Of a stretch of 64,000 nucleotides of DNA, positions 17,053-26,355 are shown piece by piece; within the stretch, counting starts at the first letter, position 1; every line of letters begins with the position of its first letter. Under the pieces are notes generated by a model. That model was not told where the DNA came from. It worked only from the letters and a program-made list of their open reading frames with translations, and did not search any database. The stretch covers positions 186,001 through 250,000 of the forward strand of contig NZ_CP047961.1 in assembly GCF_014279775.1 (NCBI RefSeq), written 5' to 3'. A program made the position numbers and the translations under genes. The stretch is from Synechococcus sp. PROS-9-1 (lineage in GTDB: Bacteria > Cyanobacteriota > Cyanobacteriia > PCC-6307 > Cyanobiaceae).

Positions 17053-19332
17053 ATGAATTCTATTAGTATTGAGAGAAATTTCACCAAGTTCGTTGTTTTT
17101 GCAGAAGACACAATTCTATCTGCTTTGAGCAAGATCACCGCCAATGAATCGCGATTAATATTTGTAGTATGTGAGTCTGGAATCCTGCAGGGTGTTTTCA
17201 CCGACGGCGATTTCCGTCGATGGATTGCCAGCTGCGGTGACATCGAATTAAATCGTCCGGTGACGGTGGCGATGAACCCAGAATTCCAAAGTGCTTCAGA
17301 GGGAACGTCTCCAGTAGAGCTTGCCGCTCTTCTGACCTCACGAATCATCGCCCTGCCGCTTCTAGATAGTCATGGTCGGATTGTGGCGGTCGCTCTTCCT
17401 GCCACGGATGGTTTGCAGTTGGGCTCCCGTCGCATCGGTGATGGCGAGCCGAGTTTTGTCATTGCTGAGATTGGTAACAACCACAACGGCGATGTTGCCT
17501 TTGCGCTTCAGTTGATTGATGCGGCCCACGCTGCAGGTGCGGACTGTGCAAAGTTCCAGATGCGTGACATGACGAAGCTGTATAGCAATGCAGGCAACAG
17601 CAATAATATGGCCTCGGATTTGGGGACTCAGTACACGCTTGATCTGCTTGAACGCTTCCAGCTCAGTGACGATGAATTGTTCCGATGTTTCGACTACGCC
17701 GCCTCAAAAGGGCTTTTGCCGCTTTGTACCCCCTGGGATGAGACCAGTCTAGAGAAGCTGAATGGCTGGGGTATGGAGGGGTTCAAGGTGGCCTCCGCTG
17801 ACTTCACAAACCACACTCTGATCAGCAAGTTGGCCTCCACGGGGAAACCGCTGATCTGCTCAACAGGAATGGCTAGCGAGCTTGAAATCCGCTCTGGTAT
17901 CCGTCACCTGCAGCAGGAGGGTGCGAACTATGTTTTGCTGCACTGCAATTCCACCTATCCCACACCGTTCAAGGATGTGAACCTGCGCTATCTCGACCGC
18001 TTAAGAGAACTGACTGATGCTCCTGTGGGCTATTCCGGACACGAACGGGGGATTGAGGTACCGATTGCGGCTGTTGCTATGGGCGCAGCAGTGATCGAAA
18101 AACACATCACCATTGACCGGGGTATGGAGGGAAACGATCACAAGGTGAGTCTGCTGCCTGATGAATTCGCCCAGATGATTCAGGGCATCCGCCGAGTTGA
18201 GGAATCTATGGGTCAGGGCGGCGAGCGAAGCATCAGCCAGGGTGAGATGATGAACCGTGAGGTGCTGGCCAAAAGCCTTGTGGCTGCCTTCGATGTGCCG
18301 GTTGATACGGAGATCACCGAAGCGATGGTGCGCATCCAGAGCCCAGGCCAGGGTCTGCAACCGAACCGGCTCAAGGATCTGATCGGCCGCCGCCTGCCGG
18401 TGGCCAAGGCCCAAGGGGAGGTGTTCTTCCCATCCGATCTGGAAACATCAGCGGTCACCCCACGCCACTATCAGTTCAAACAGCCGTTTGGTCTTCCCGT
18501 TAGGTACCACGACATTAAAGTTTTTTCCGAGGTCAGTAACCTCGATCTGGTCGAGATCCATCTCAGCTACAAGGATCTCGAGGTTGATCTCAACCAAGTC
18601 TTACTGGATCGGCAGGGCATAGGACTGGTGGTTCACGCCCCTGAACTTTTTGCCGGCGATCACACCTTGGACCTCTGCACGGAAGACTCGAGCTATCGGG
18701 AACACTCGATCGCCGAACTTCAGAGGGTTATAGATATTTCAAGGGATCTGAGAAATCGCTTCCAGTGCCCGGAGCCAGTGTTGTTGGTGACCAATTTAGG
18801 GGGGTTCTCAGAACACCATCACCTCAGCCGCAGCGAGCGTGAGCCCCTGCGCGAGAGGCTGATTGCAAGTCTCCAGAAGCTCAATACAGCTGATGAGGTG
18901 GAGATTATCCCCCAAACGATGCCCCCATTCCCCTGGCACTTCGGCGGACAACGCTTCCACAACTTATTTGTAGACACGGACTTCATCCGTAAGTTCTGTG
19001 AGGAGCAGGGCATGCGGGTATGCCTAGATGTATCCCACTCAAAACTTGCTTGCAACCATCTGCATATCCCATTCCGTCAGTTCCTCGACCAGATTCTGCC
19101 TTTCACGGCTCACCTGCATCTGGCGGATGCTAAGGATGTGGACGGTGAAGGTCTACAGATCGGAGAAGGTGATATCGATTGGATGCAATTGTTCGAGCAG
19201 ATAGATCAACACTGCCCCAATGCCTCGTTTATTCCAGAGATCTGGCAGGGGCATAAAAATGGCGGGGAGGGGGCATGGATAGCATTAGAAAAGCTTGAGG
19301 CTTTCAATCAGAATGCCTCAACAAACAAATGA
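17053..19332 (+). CDS. Multidomain nonulosonic acid synthase: CBS pair + NeuB + SAF + xylose-isomerase-like TIM barrel
   Basis: 759 residues with four visible parts. Residues 10-125 are two CBS repeats (FTDGDFRRWI is typical), which often bind adenine nucleotides. Residues about 136-380 are the NeuB barrel: IAEIGNNHNGD, AKFQMRD, CSTGMASE, LHCNSTYPTP, GYSGHERG and IEKHITIDR, which condense phosphoenolpyruvate with an N-acyl hexosamine. Residues about 400-463 are the antifreeze-like SAF domain (KSLVAAFDVP to GEVFFPSDLE). Residues about 485-748 look like a xylose-isomerase/AP-endonuclease-2 barrel with potential metal ligands in VVHAPE, CLDVSHSK, AHLHLADAKD and FIPEIW. A normal NeuB is about 340 aa. 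The last domain could be an epimerase or isomerase preparing the hexosamine substrate, which is inference. Confidence 0.9.
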   Translation: MNSISIERNFTKFVVFAEDTILSALSKITANESRLIFVVCESGILQGVFTDGDFRRWIASCGDIELNRPVTVAMNPEFQSASEGTSPVELAALLTSRIIALPLLDSHGRIVAVALPATDGLQLGSRRIGDGEPSFVIAEIGNNHNGDVAFALQLIDAAHAAGADCAKFQMRDMTKLYSNAGNSNNMASDLGTQYTLDLLERFQLSDDELFRCFDYAASKGLLPLCTPWDETSLEKLNGWGMEGFKVASADFTNHTLISKLASTGKPLICSTGMASELEIRSGIRHLQQEGANYVLLHCNSTYPTPFKDVNLRYLDRLRELTDAPVGYSGHERGIEVPIAAVAMGAAVIEKHITIDRGMEGNDHKVSLLPDEFAQMIQGIRRVEESMGQGGERSISQGEMMNREVLAKSLVAAFDVPVDTEITEAMVRIQSPGQGLQPNRLKDLIGRRLPVAKAQGEVFFPSDLETSAVTPRHYQFKQPFGLPVRYHDIKVFSEVSNLDLVEIHLSYKDLEVDLNQVLLDRQGIGLVVHAPELFAGDHTLDLCTEDSSYREHSIAELQRVIDISRDLRNRFQCPEPVLLVTNLGGFSEHHHLSRSEREPLRERLIASLQKLNTADEVEIIPQTMPPFPWHFGGQRFHNLFVDTDFIRKFCEEQGMRVCLDVSHSKLACNHLHIPFRQFLDQILPFTAHLHLADAKDVDGEGLQIGEGDIDWMQLFEQIDQHCPNASFIPEIWQGHKNGGEGAWIALEKLEAFNQNASTNK

Positions 19333-19440
19333 AACCATTTTATTTTTTGAAGCTATTCTTCAAAGCAATAACTGATCAAGTACGAAAAAAGACTTTTTCT
19401 AAGCAAGTTCCTTGTTCTCGCTTTTTTATAGTTTTTTAAT

Positions 19441-20514
19441 GTGAAAAAGATACTTATTTTTTGGAAGGGTTTGCCAGCCTGCTCCGCTCTCACTAATTCT
19501 TTAGCAAAATCCCCGGAATATCATGTTGATCTTTTCTATACACAGCCATCCGTTCCTTTTGAAAACCTTCACACTTATCTTGATGGAATAAAATCACTCA
19601 GGCGGATTAGTTCAATAAAAGACATCCCTGAGCCCTGCGAGTTATCCAAATACAACCTTATAATCGTTACTGGATGGTACTCCCATCAGTGGAATCGAAA
19701 CTTGCAGATTGCAAAAAAAATTAATCGGTCACTTATAGTAGCTTCAGCAATTGACAACATTAAGGCTATAAAAACTACACACAAACTAAGACAACTTTTT
19801 GGCATGTTAGCTTATCGCGTTTATTTAAGTAGAATATTTGATTATTGTCTTGTTCCTGGAACGGATTCTTCTGAGTTAATGAAATTTCTGGGGCATCCAA
19901 GTTCCAAAATTTATCAGGGTTATTATGGGGCCTCTAGTCAAATTTATTCTACATGTGTAAAAATAAGAAATCGACCTAAAAATTTCTTATTTGTTGGACA
20001 GATTATCCCAAGAAAAGGTATTGATATACTGATTAATGCATTTAAGCTATATCAGAAAGCCGGTGGTACATATGGCCTAACAATTGTAGGCTCTACAGAT
20101 GAAAAAGAGGATAAAGCAATACTTAGTATCGAAGAATTTCAAAGTATTCAACTTTTATCTTTTGCCCAGCCTGATAAAATAGCTGATCTCATGAATTGGC
20201 ATAGAGTATTAATAACTCCTAGTCGATTTGATCACTGGGCTACGGTAGTTTGTGAAGCTGCGGCGTGCGGATGCCTTCTAGTTGCATCGAAGCAAGTTGG
20301 TGCTTCCAACGACATCATAAAAAATGGCATTAATGGCTTTGTTTTTGATGCCTTAAAAAAATCTCCTGAGAAGGACTTAGCTGCAATTATGCATAAATTA
20401 GAATTATTGCTAGATTCTGAGTCTGCTGAACAAAGAAGTATGATTTCTCAAAAGATTTCGTCATTGTGGTCTGAACATCAATATAAGTTGTCTGTAGAGG
20501 CTATGTTAAAATGA
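19441..20514 (+). CDS. Family 4 glycosyltransferase
   Basis: GT-B enzyme. FLFVGQIIPRKGIDILINAF near residue 181 opens the C-terminal donor domain (the GRL..KG pattern), and SRFDHWATVVCEAAACG near 260 is the EX7E-type sugar-nucleotide site, here in the D..H..E variant seen in several O-antigen transferases. Translation starts at GTG 19441, since the ATG two bases earlier is followed by TGA. It ends in an ATGA overlap with the ABC transporter gene, so it is translationally coupled to the exporter. It follows the nonulosonate genes after 108 bp and may build the same glycan. The donor sugar is unknown. Confidence 0.85.
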   Translation: MKKILIFWKGLPACSALTNSLAKSPEYHVDLFYTQPSVPFENLHTYLDGIKSLRRISSIKDIPEPCELSKYNLIIVTGWYSHQWNRNLQIAKKINRSLIVASAIDNIKAIKTTHKLRQLFGMLAYRVYLSRIFDYCLVPGTDSSELMKFLGHPSSKIYQGYYGASSQIYSTCVKIRNRPKNFLFVGQIIPRKGIDILINAFKLYQKAGGTYGLTIVGSTDEKEDKAILSIEEFQSIQLLSFAQPDKIADLMNWHRVLITPSRFDHWATVVCEAAACGCLLVASKQVGASNDIIKNGINGFVFDALKKSPEKDLAAIMHKLELLLDSESAEQRSMISQKISSLWSEHQYKLSVEAMLK

Positions 20515-22187
20515 GTACATCAAGCATAAGTTTAGCTTTTAAGCTTTTCATTAGGTATTCCGGCCAGTACAAATTATTGTTTTTAGCTTCATCAGTAGCA
20601 AATTTTTTTTCCAGTTTATTTGAAGCTATACTTGCTATATCTCTCCCCCTTTTAGTTAGTCAATTTTTTGCTGGCAATAACAAAACAACCTTGCAATATT
20701 TCCATGTTTTTAGCGAACCTTCAGTATTTATTCTTACAGTTGCAGCAGCCCTCGCGTTGAAAAACTATAGTTTGTATATTAGCGCTAGATACTCTGCATC
20801 AGTCTCATGCGCTTATTTAAAAGATTTTTGCACATCATTTTATGAACAAGATATAGATAGCATAAAAAAAACAACAAAAGAAAATCTCTCATCTTTCATC
20901 CAAGGAAATTTCCCTCTCATCGGAAGGGAAGTCTTTTTCCCATCAACTCAAATCTTTTCGTCAGGAGTTTTTATATGCATATTGCTTGTTTCTATATTTA
21001 ATACAGATGAAGTTGATATCTCATTGTTAGGAATACTTTTAATCACAATGGTAGTAAGTTATATACTTACCTCATTATTTACGAGTAAAAAACTGGTTAA
21101 GTTAGGCAGTAAGGTGAAAGACATTATTCACTCTCAAGGTGATCTCGTTGGATTTTTGCATACCACATCACTTGATGATGCGTATTCAAGCAAGCCATAT
21201 CAATACTCTCAAATGTTAAATAATAACGATTATCGATTGAAAAAAATTCAGATTAAAGCAGTTTTACTTACCTCTTTACCAAAATCTCTTGCTGAATCAT
21301 CACTGTTAATTGTATTGGTAATATCTGTAATAGTAGCTTCTCAACACGCTGGTATTATATCTGTTTCCTCTTCCGCTCTTATTGGATCATTTTATATATT
21401 ATTTAAATTACTAAGTGCAGTACAGCTCCTATCTAGATCAATTTTCTTACTAAAATCGAACGCAGAAATTCTAAATCTGCTCGAATCTAATCTTCACGAG
21501 TTTAAGATTAATAAAGTTCGTGATTATGTTCAATTTGAGACATTTCTGGATCCACGGATTTTACTTAAAGTTTGCTCATTAGTTGTAAATTCGAGGCTTA
21601 TGAAAAGCAAATTGAACTTTATTGTAAATGAAGGCGATATTTGTTTAATTGACGCACAATCTGGAATCGGAAAGTCTAGATTAATGTATACTCTTACAGG
21701 GAAACTGGAACCCTTAGAAGGCAGTGTTAGATTTAATAGGATAATTCCATTAAATCAATCTTTCCCTTTTCTTGTGGCACAAAAACAGCAGTTAATTAGT
21801 GGCATTGTTAACGATATGATCGATTTTGGAACAATCCCTGAAACTGTAGAATATATACAAAAACTTTATAGTATTTATGATGTAGATGTTAAGGTCTTTA
21901 CTGATGGTATAGGTTTCAATGACAATATACAATCATTCTTGGAGTCATCTGCTCATGATTTATCTGGAGGACAATTGCAAAGAGTTTTAATCCTAAAAAG
22001 TTTAACTTGCCAAAATATGCTTCTGATTTTAGATGAACCTACATCAAATCTAGATTCAATAACGGAATCTAAATGTTTAAGTGAATTAGTCAAATTTGTA
22101 ACTAAAAGACCCAAAACCGCACTAGTGTACACCTCACACTCTTTTAATGCTAAGCACTTTGCAACTAAAGTTATCTCACTATCCTAA
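20511..22187 (+). CDS. ABC exporter half-transporter, PglK/MsbA-like lipid-linked glycan flippase
   Basis: Fused membrane domain (about residues 15-310, six predicted segments) and ATPase domain (about 340-555). The Walker A is variant, with Ala for the first Gly: AQSGIGKSRL. The signature is HDLSGGQLQRVLIL, the Walker B is LLILDEPTSNLDS and the switch His is in YTSHSF. In this setting (pyruvyltransferase and glycosyltransferases on both sides, no Wzx) the most likely role is flipping an undecaprenyl-linked oligosaccharide to the periplasm, as PglK/Wzk does. It overlaps both neighbours by a few bases, which marks a co-translated unit. A general lipid exporter role cannot be excluded. Confidence 0.85.
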   Translation: MSTSSISLAFKLFIRYSGQYKLLFLASSVANFFSSLFEAILAISLPLLVSQFFAGNNKTTLQYFHVFSEPSVFILTVAAALALKNYSLYISARYSASVSCAYLKDFCTSFYEQDIDSIKKTTKENLSSFIQGNFPLIGREVFFPSTQIFSSGVFICILLVSIFNTDEVDISLLGILLITMVVSYILTSLFTSKKLVKLGSKVKDIIHSQGDLVGFLHTTSLDDAYSSKPYQYSQMLNNNDYRLKKIQIKAVLLTSLPKSLAESSLLIVLVISVIVASQHAGIISVSSSALIGSFYILFKLLSAVQLLSRSIFLLKSNAEILNLLESNLHEFKINKVRDYVQFETFLDPRILLKVCSLVVNSRLMKSKLNFIVNEGDICLIDAQSGIGKSRLMYTLTGKLEPLEGSVRFNRIIPLNQSFPFLVAQKQQLISGIVNDMIDFGTIPETVEYIQKLYSIYDVDVKVFTDGIGFNDNIQSFLESSAHDLSGGQLQRVLILKSLTCQNMLLILDEPTSNLDSITESKCLSELVKFVTKRPKTALVYTSHSFNAKHFATKVISLS

Positions 22188-23368
22188 TGAAAGTATTTCT
22201 TCTAAATGACGGACGAGCCACTTCAAATTGGGGACTTCAAGCATCAACTCAAGCTTTGCTTGAGATATTCAATGCAAGAGGTTTGACTGTATCGACACTC
22301 ACTCATTCAAAACTCCATAGCAAGTACTTATGGGACTTTACAGTATTTAATAAGAAATTTTTCAATGAAAATAGTAGATTCTTGTCTAAATTTTCTCCGT
22401 CTAATCTTAATATACCTCAAACATCTGATCAATATGAAGTTTATACTGAACTATGGAATACTGGTCAGGGAGGTGCTCTTTCAAAAGAAATAATAAACAA
22501 AATCGAAGAGGCAGACATTGTTATATTCAATGCTGAAGGAAGTACTTATAGGAAAAACTTTGGAGCACTAGCGGGATTATTTATACTTAATTATGCGGTT
22601 CAAATCTATCAGAAAAGGGCATTATTTGCCAATGGAAGCTTTACTATAAGCAGTATCGATAATATATTGACTGGTATTGCGAAGAAATTGAATGATAATG
22701 GTGTGAATTTTTTTGTTAGAGAACCAATTTCGGCAGAGTGCCTGTATTCAATTGGAATAAGATCAGTAGTTGTCCCAGATTCAGTTTTTTATTATGCAGA
22801 TTCAAGATTAGTAGTACACAATGATGTTCGAAAAAAGAAGACTTTCGCTATTTCTAAAAGTATGCTTCCCATGTGCAATTTTGGAGCAGTAGAAGATGAT
22901 CCTTTTTATCATTTAATATGTGAAATTATGAAAACTACTGGCCTCAATCCTGTATTTTTTGCCAAAGATCCCGAAGATCAAATGATACGTAAGTATATTA
23001 AGCACATACCGGATGCACAAGTTGGCATATTTAATTCTAACGACTTCAAAAAAGTTCAGTCTACTATTTCCGACTCCAAGTTTTTGTTGTCAGGTCGTTA
23101 TCACCACCTCATCTTTGCAATCAATACTGGTACATATATTTGCCCTTTATCAAGTTCATCCCATAAGATTGAAGGATTAATGAAGTTAATCGCTCCTTCT
23201 CCACCCGCCTCTTGCCAGTGCTTTGATCCAACCGATATTCAAGCTAATATAAAATTAATAACCAAAAATATTGATACTCAAATACACACACAAAACACTG
23301 TACCTTACATTAGTGCTGATTCATTGCGACATCAACTTATCGATTCGTTTACCACTATTCTACAATGA
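22187..23368 (+). CDS. Polysaccharide pyruvyl transferase family protein
   Basis: Likely adds a pyruvyl ketal from phosphoenolpyruvate to a glycan sugar, as CsaB, WcaK and ExoV proteins do. VFLLNDGRATSNWGLQAST at the N-terminus is the usual N-x-G start of the fold, IVIFNAEGSTYRKNFGAL near 110 carries the conserved E-G segment, and FVREPISAECLYSIGI near 180 is the family R-E-x-x-S/A-x-x-x-L block. SGRYHHLIFAINTGTYICP near 303 matches the R-x-H-x-x-I-x-A motif with the catalytic His, and SHKIEGLMK completes it. The length is 393 aa. It shares one base with the exporter stop (TAATG) and four with the next gene. Confidence 0.85.
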   Translation: MKVFLLNDGRATSNWGLQASTQALLEIFNARGLTVSTLTHSKLHSKYLWDFTVFNKKFFNENSRFLSKFSPSNLNIPQTSDQYEVYTELWNTGQGGALSKEIINKIEEADIVIFNAEGSTYRKNFGALAGLFILNYAVQIYQKRALFANGSFTISSIDNILTGIAKKLNDNGVNFFVREPISAECLYSIGIRSVVVPDSVFYYADSRLVVHNDVRKKKTFAISKSMLPMCNFGAVEDDPFYHLICEIMKTTGLNPVFFAKDPEDQMIRKYIKHIPDAQVGIFNSNDFKKVQSTISDSKFLLSGRYHHLIFAINTGTYICPLSSSSHKIEGLMKLIAPSPPASCQCFDPTDIQANIKLITKNIDTQIHTQNTVPYISADSLRHQLIDSFTTILQ

Positions 23369-24840
23369 AAAAAGCCGCCCTTTTTCTACCTTCTGTCGCA
23401 TTTACTCCACCTTTAGAGCTTAGTATTTGTCATGCAAGGCGCCTTATAGCAGAGGGTTATGAGATAACGACATTTGAGTTTGGTAAACATATAATAAGGT
23501 CTCAGTTTAATCAATATGGAAATATAATTATGCACATATATACTTTATCAAGACAAAAACAATTCTCTCGCTTTGTACCTACACATAAAAAAGTATATTT
23601 TAGGAGGTCCGTTTCGAATTTCTCTTTTGCGTCAGTCGACCTAAATGATAGAAATAAATCAGCTTACCTGTCTGTAATGTCATCGTTAGCATCGCGTTTT
23701 AGAGTTACTGATTTTGATCAGCTACCTCATACTTGGCAAATACGTTTTCCATATCTTATTCAAAGTTATCAACTGATTTATGAGAATGCTATCAGAGCAA
23801 TTCAATTAGAGAATATTTCAGTTGTAGGAGTATTTAATGGTAGATTTTTTGATTCTGCTGCGATAGTTAGTGCTGCACAGGCTATGGGTATAGATTATTT
23901 TGTTTACGACGTAAATAGATCGGCCTCTCAGTATTATTTCTACAATACAAGTCTTCATAGTATACAAGCTAATCAAGAAAAAGCGTTGAATTTCTATGAT
24001 CCTAAGAATTTAAACCATGTAAATTGCGCTCATGAATTCTTTTTGAAAAGAAGGTCTGGTAAACGAACCTATGAGAAATCATTTACTGCTGGCCAAAAGA
24101 GAGGATTCCTGCCAAAAGAGATAAAAAATACAAGGATCATAGCGGTTTATCCAAGTTCTGATGATGAATATAGATTTTTAGTGGATGAAAGTATTTATAA
24201 ATGTGTTGATCAAGTTTCAGAGCTTTCCATGTTTTGCAACGAACTGTTAAAAGCTGATTTGGATTATAAGATTTGCATAAGATTGCATCCCAATATGGCT
24301 CAAATGCATCCTACTGCGCTTCAAAGATACAATTTACTTGCTGAGTATAAGAATGTTTACCTTGCCAATCCTCTCGATGACTTAGATACTTATGCTCTGC
24401 TTGATGCGGCAGAAATTGTTGTTGGTTTCTGCTCTTCTATTATTTTAGAATCTGCGTATATAGAAAAGTCAACTTTATTGATAGGTCCTTCATTGTATTG
24501 TGGCATGAAATTGGGTGACGAATTCTCATCAGGCTTAAAGGCTGCGAATTTTATCATAAATAAATATGAGTTTACTGTGCCTTCAAAAGTAAATTCCATG
24601 ATGTGGGCGGCTTATATTAATCTTTATAATGATCCACTACCTTCTTTTTCTATTGATAATGGTCTAGCTAGGGTTGATTTATTAGAGATTTTGCCTCCTC
24701 GTATATGGCGAATCTTATCGGCTGTCGTAAAATTATACTACGAAATTTTTGAGTATCATTCTTCTTCACTGACCCTTAAGCAAAAAATTCGAGATATATT
24801 ACGTCGTAGTAAAGCAATTATGCACAACAAGTGGTCTTAG
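23365..24840 (+). CDS. Capsule-type GT-B-like protein of unknown specificity
   Basis: 491 residues, probably a glycosyltransferase of the KpsS/KpsC or polysialyltransferase-related kind. ICIRLHPNMAQMHPTAL near residue 306 supplies the HP motif. Further on, LLDAAEIVVGFCSSIILES near 347 and KSTLLIGPSLYCG near 370 are the strand-loop-strand parts of the nucleotide-sugar domain, where the serine pair usually binds the CMP phosphate. The N-terminal LELSICHARRLIAEGYEI is a GT-B acceptor-domain helix. Together with the 12564 gene it is one of two HP-motif proteins in a cluster that makes a nonulosonic acid, so a CMP-sugar donor is plausible. It is the last gene of a four-gene overlapping run. Confidence 0.55.
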   Translation: MKKAALFLPSVAFTPPLELSICHARRLIAEGYEITTFEFGKHIIRSQFNQYGNIIMHIYTLSRQKQFSRFVPTHKKVYFRRSVSNFSFASVDLNDRNKSAYLSVMSSLASRFRVTDFDQLPHTWQIRFPYLIQSYQLIYENAIRAIQLENISVVGVFNGRFFDSAAIVSAAQAMGIDYFVYDVNRSASQYYFYNTSLHSIQANQEKALNFYDPKNLNHVNCAHEFFLKRRSGKRTYEKSFTAGQKRGFLPKEIKNTRIIAVYPSSDDEYRFLVDESIYKCVDQVSELSMFCNELLKADLDYKICIRLHPNMAQMHPTALQRYNLLAEYKNVYLANPLDDLDTYALLDAAEIVVGFCSSIILESAYIEKSTLLIGPSLYCGMKLGDEFSSGLKAANFIINKYEFTVPSKVNSMMWAAYINLYNDPLPSFSIDNGLARVDLLEILPPRIWRILSAVVKLYYEIFEYHSSSLTLKQKIRDILRRSKAIMHNKWS

Positions 24841-24881
24841 TATATATTTCATGATAAATTTAACTTTTTGATGGTTGACCT

Positions 24882-25162
24882 ATGCTCCTACCTTTGACAA
24901 TACTTTCTTTGATTTCATTATTTATAGTACTATTCTTTTCCAAGTTCCTAAGCTATGTTTGGCAAGTATTTTCTTTCCAATATTACCTTCCGTAGCATCA
25001 AGATTTGTAGATATTTAAGATTATGCATTGTATGGTGTTGCACTGATCAAGCAGATGAATAATGTTAAGGTTGCGTTAATTACTTGCCTTGTCTATAGAT
25101 GTGTAAGCTCTCTGCTCATCCGCTTGATTTTCAGTAATATTTTAACTAGAATGTGCAATTAA
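24882..25162 (+). pseudogene. Decayed membrane protein remnant, possibly AglD/UPF0104 (LPG-synthase TM) flippase-like
   Basis: In the about 400 bp gap two broken frames read as a membrane protein: LLPLTILSLISLFIVLFFSK then, one frame over, LPSVASRFVDI, a TAA, and in the same frame DYALYGVALIKQ followed by NNVKVALITCLVYRCVSSL. The second part resembles the C-terminal P-x-x-x-G...E-x-A-L...A-x-x-x-L-x-Y-R-x-x-S signature of lysylphosphatidylglycerol-synthase-type membrane domains. At least one frameshift and one stop are needed to join the parts. The assignment is by eye and tentative. Confidence 0.35.
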
Positions 25163-25242
25163 ATCGCAATTTCCAATACGGCAAACTCTGTAAAGTTAAT
25201 TACACGCACCCTTATTCTTCTTGCGACAATAAAACTTCTTAT

Positions 25243-26355
25243 ATGAAAAAAATTGTTTTTCACGGCGAAATATTCTATATGCAACGGTATGGGGGCATAT
25301 CTAACCATTTTTTTTCAGTTATCGAACTTCTGGTAAAAGTATATTTCATAAAAGTTGATATAATTATACCCAAAAAAAGTTATCCTAAAGCGATTCTTAA
25401 TCCCTCCTTTGAGAGACTTCGTTCTCTTCCAAAAGTAAGCATAATTCAATATCAAGAACTGGCTGCATGTCTGTCCAGCAATAAAGTTGCCTATGTTCAT
25501 GCAACTTATTACAATCCGTCTTTGTTGTTGTATTGCAAAAATGTATCATATACTTTTCATGATGCTGCTCAAGAGCGTTTCTTCTTTCGGTTTTTTCGAC
25601 CTAATAATATTGCTCTTTTTGTATTGAGACAAATATGCTTTACTTTTGCATCCAAAATTGCAGTAGTATCACTGGCCTCTCTTTCAGAGTTGAACCGCTA
25701 CTTTCCTCTTTCACGAATGCGTTCGAATCAGCTGAAAATCGTGGTTGGCAATGGAGTTGATAAGCATTATTTACGTGTCGGTAATAGCAGACTGCATGCT
25801 ATTGCGACTCGTGAAATCAATAAGCTAATTATATCAATATGTTATATTGGCTTGCGTGGTTATTATAAAAACTTCAGATCAATGGTTGTTGCTGTTGGGC
25901 AACTCAGCAAACAGCTCAATGTATCTGTTGTTATCAAGATTGTAGGAGGTCCAAGTCTCAATAAATCTGAATTATCCTTGTTATCTAAAGAAGGATTAAA
26001 TTGGGAACATCTCAATCCTTTGTCTAGAAGTGAATTGGCTGATTGTATTGTTAGTTGTGATATTTTCTTGCATCCTTCGATCTATGAAGGTTTCGGCATG
26101 ACTGTACTTGAGGCAATGGCGTTGTCAGTACCGGTTGTTGCTGTAAATATTTCTTCTGTGAGGGAGTTTGCTGGGGATACAATTATTTATGCTTCTTCCG
26201 GTTCTCCAGATGACATCACTTTAGCTCTGGCCAATAGTTGCGCTTTGACGCCTTCTGCTCGCCACTCTATGCTTTGTAAAGCACACCATTTTGCTTTGTC
26301 CCTTAGCTGGAATAATGTTGCTTACAATTATTCGATTATGTTTGATTCAAATTAA
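25243..26355 (+). CDS. Family 4 glycosyltransferase
   Basis: GT-B mannosyl/galactosyl-transferase type. The N-terminus (IFYMQRYGGISNHFFSVIE) carries the glycine-rich RYGGISxxF block usual in this group, and VGNGVDKHYL near residue 170 precedes the donor domain. The nucleotide-sugar site is IYEGFGMTVLEAMALSVPVV near 284, a full E-G-F-G...E (EX7E) motif. I chose ATG 25243 because the protein then begins at the first strand. An upstream GTG at 25153 would add 30 residues without similarity and lies in decayed sequence. It stands apart from the preceding overlapping run. The donor and linkage are unknown. Confidence 0.88.
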   Translation: MKKIVFHGEIFYMQRYGGISNHFFSVIELLVKVYFIKVDIIIPKKSYPKAILNPSFERLRSLPKVSIIQYQELAACLSSNKVAYVHATYYNPSLLLYCKNVSYTFHDAAQERFFFRFFRPNNIALFVLRQICFTFASKIAVVSLASLSELNRYFPLSRMRSNQLKIVVGNGVDKHYLRVGNSRLHAIATREINKLIISICYIGLRGYYKNFRSMVVAVGQLSKQLNVSVVIKIVGGPSLNKSELSLLSKEGLNWEHLNPLSRSELADCIVSCDIFLHPSIYEGFGMTVLEAMALSVPVVAVNISSVREFAGDTIIYASSGSPDDITLALANSCALTPSARHSMLCKAHHFALSLSWNNVAYNYSIMFDSN

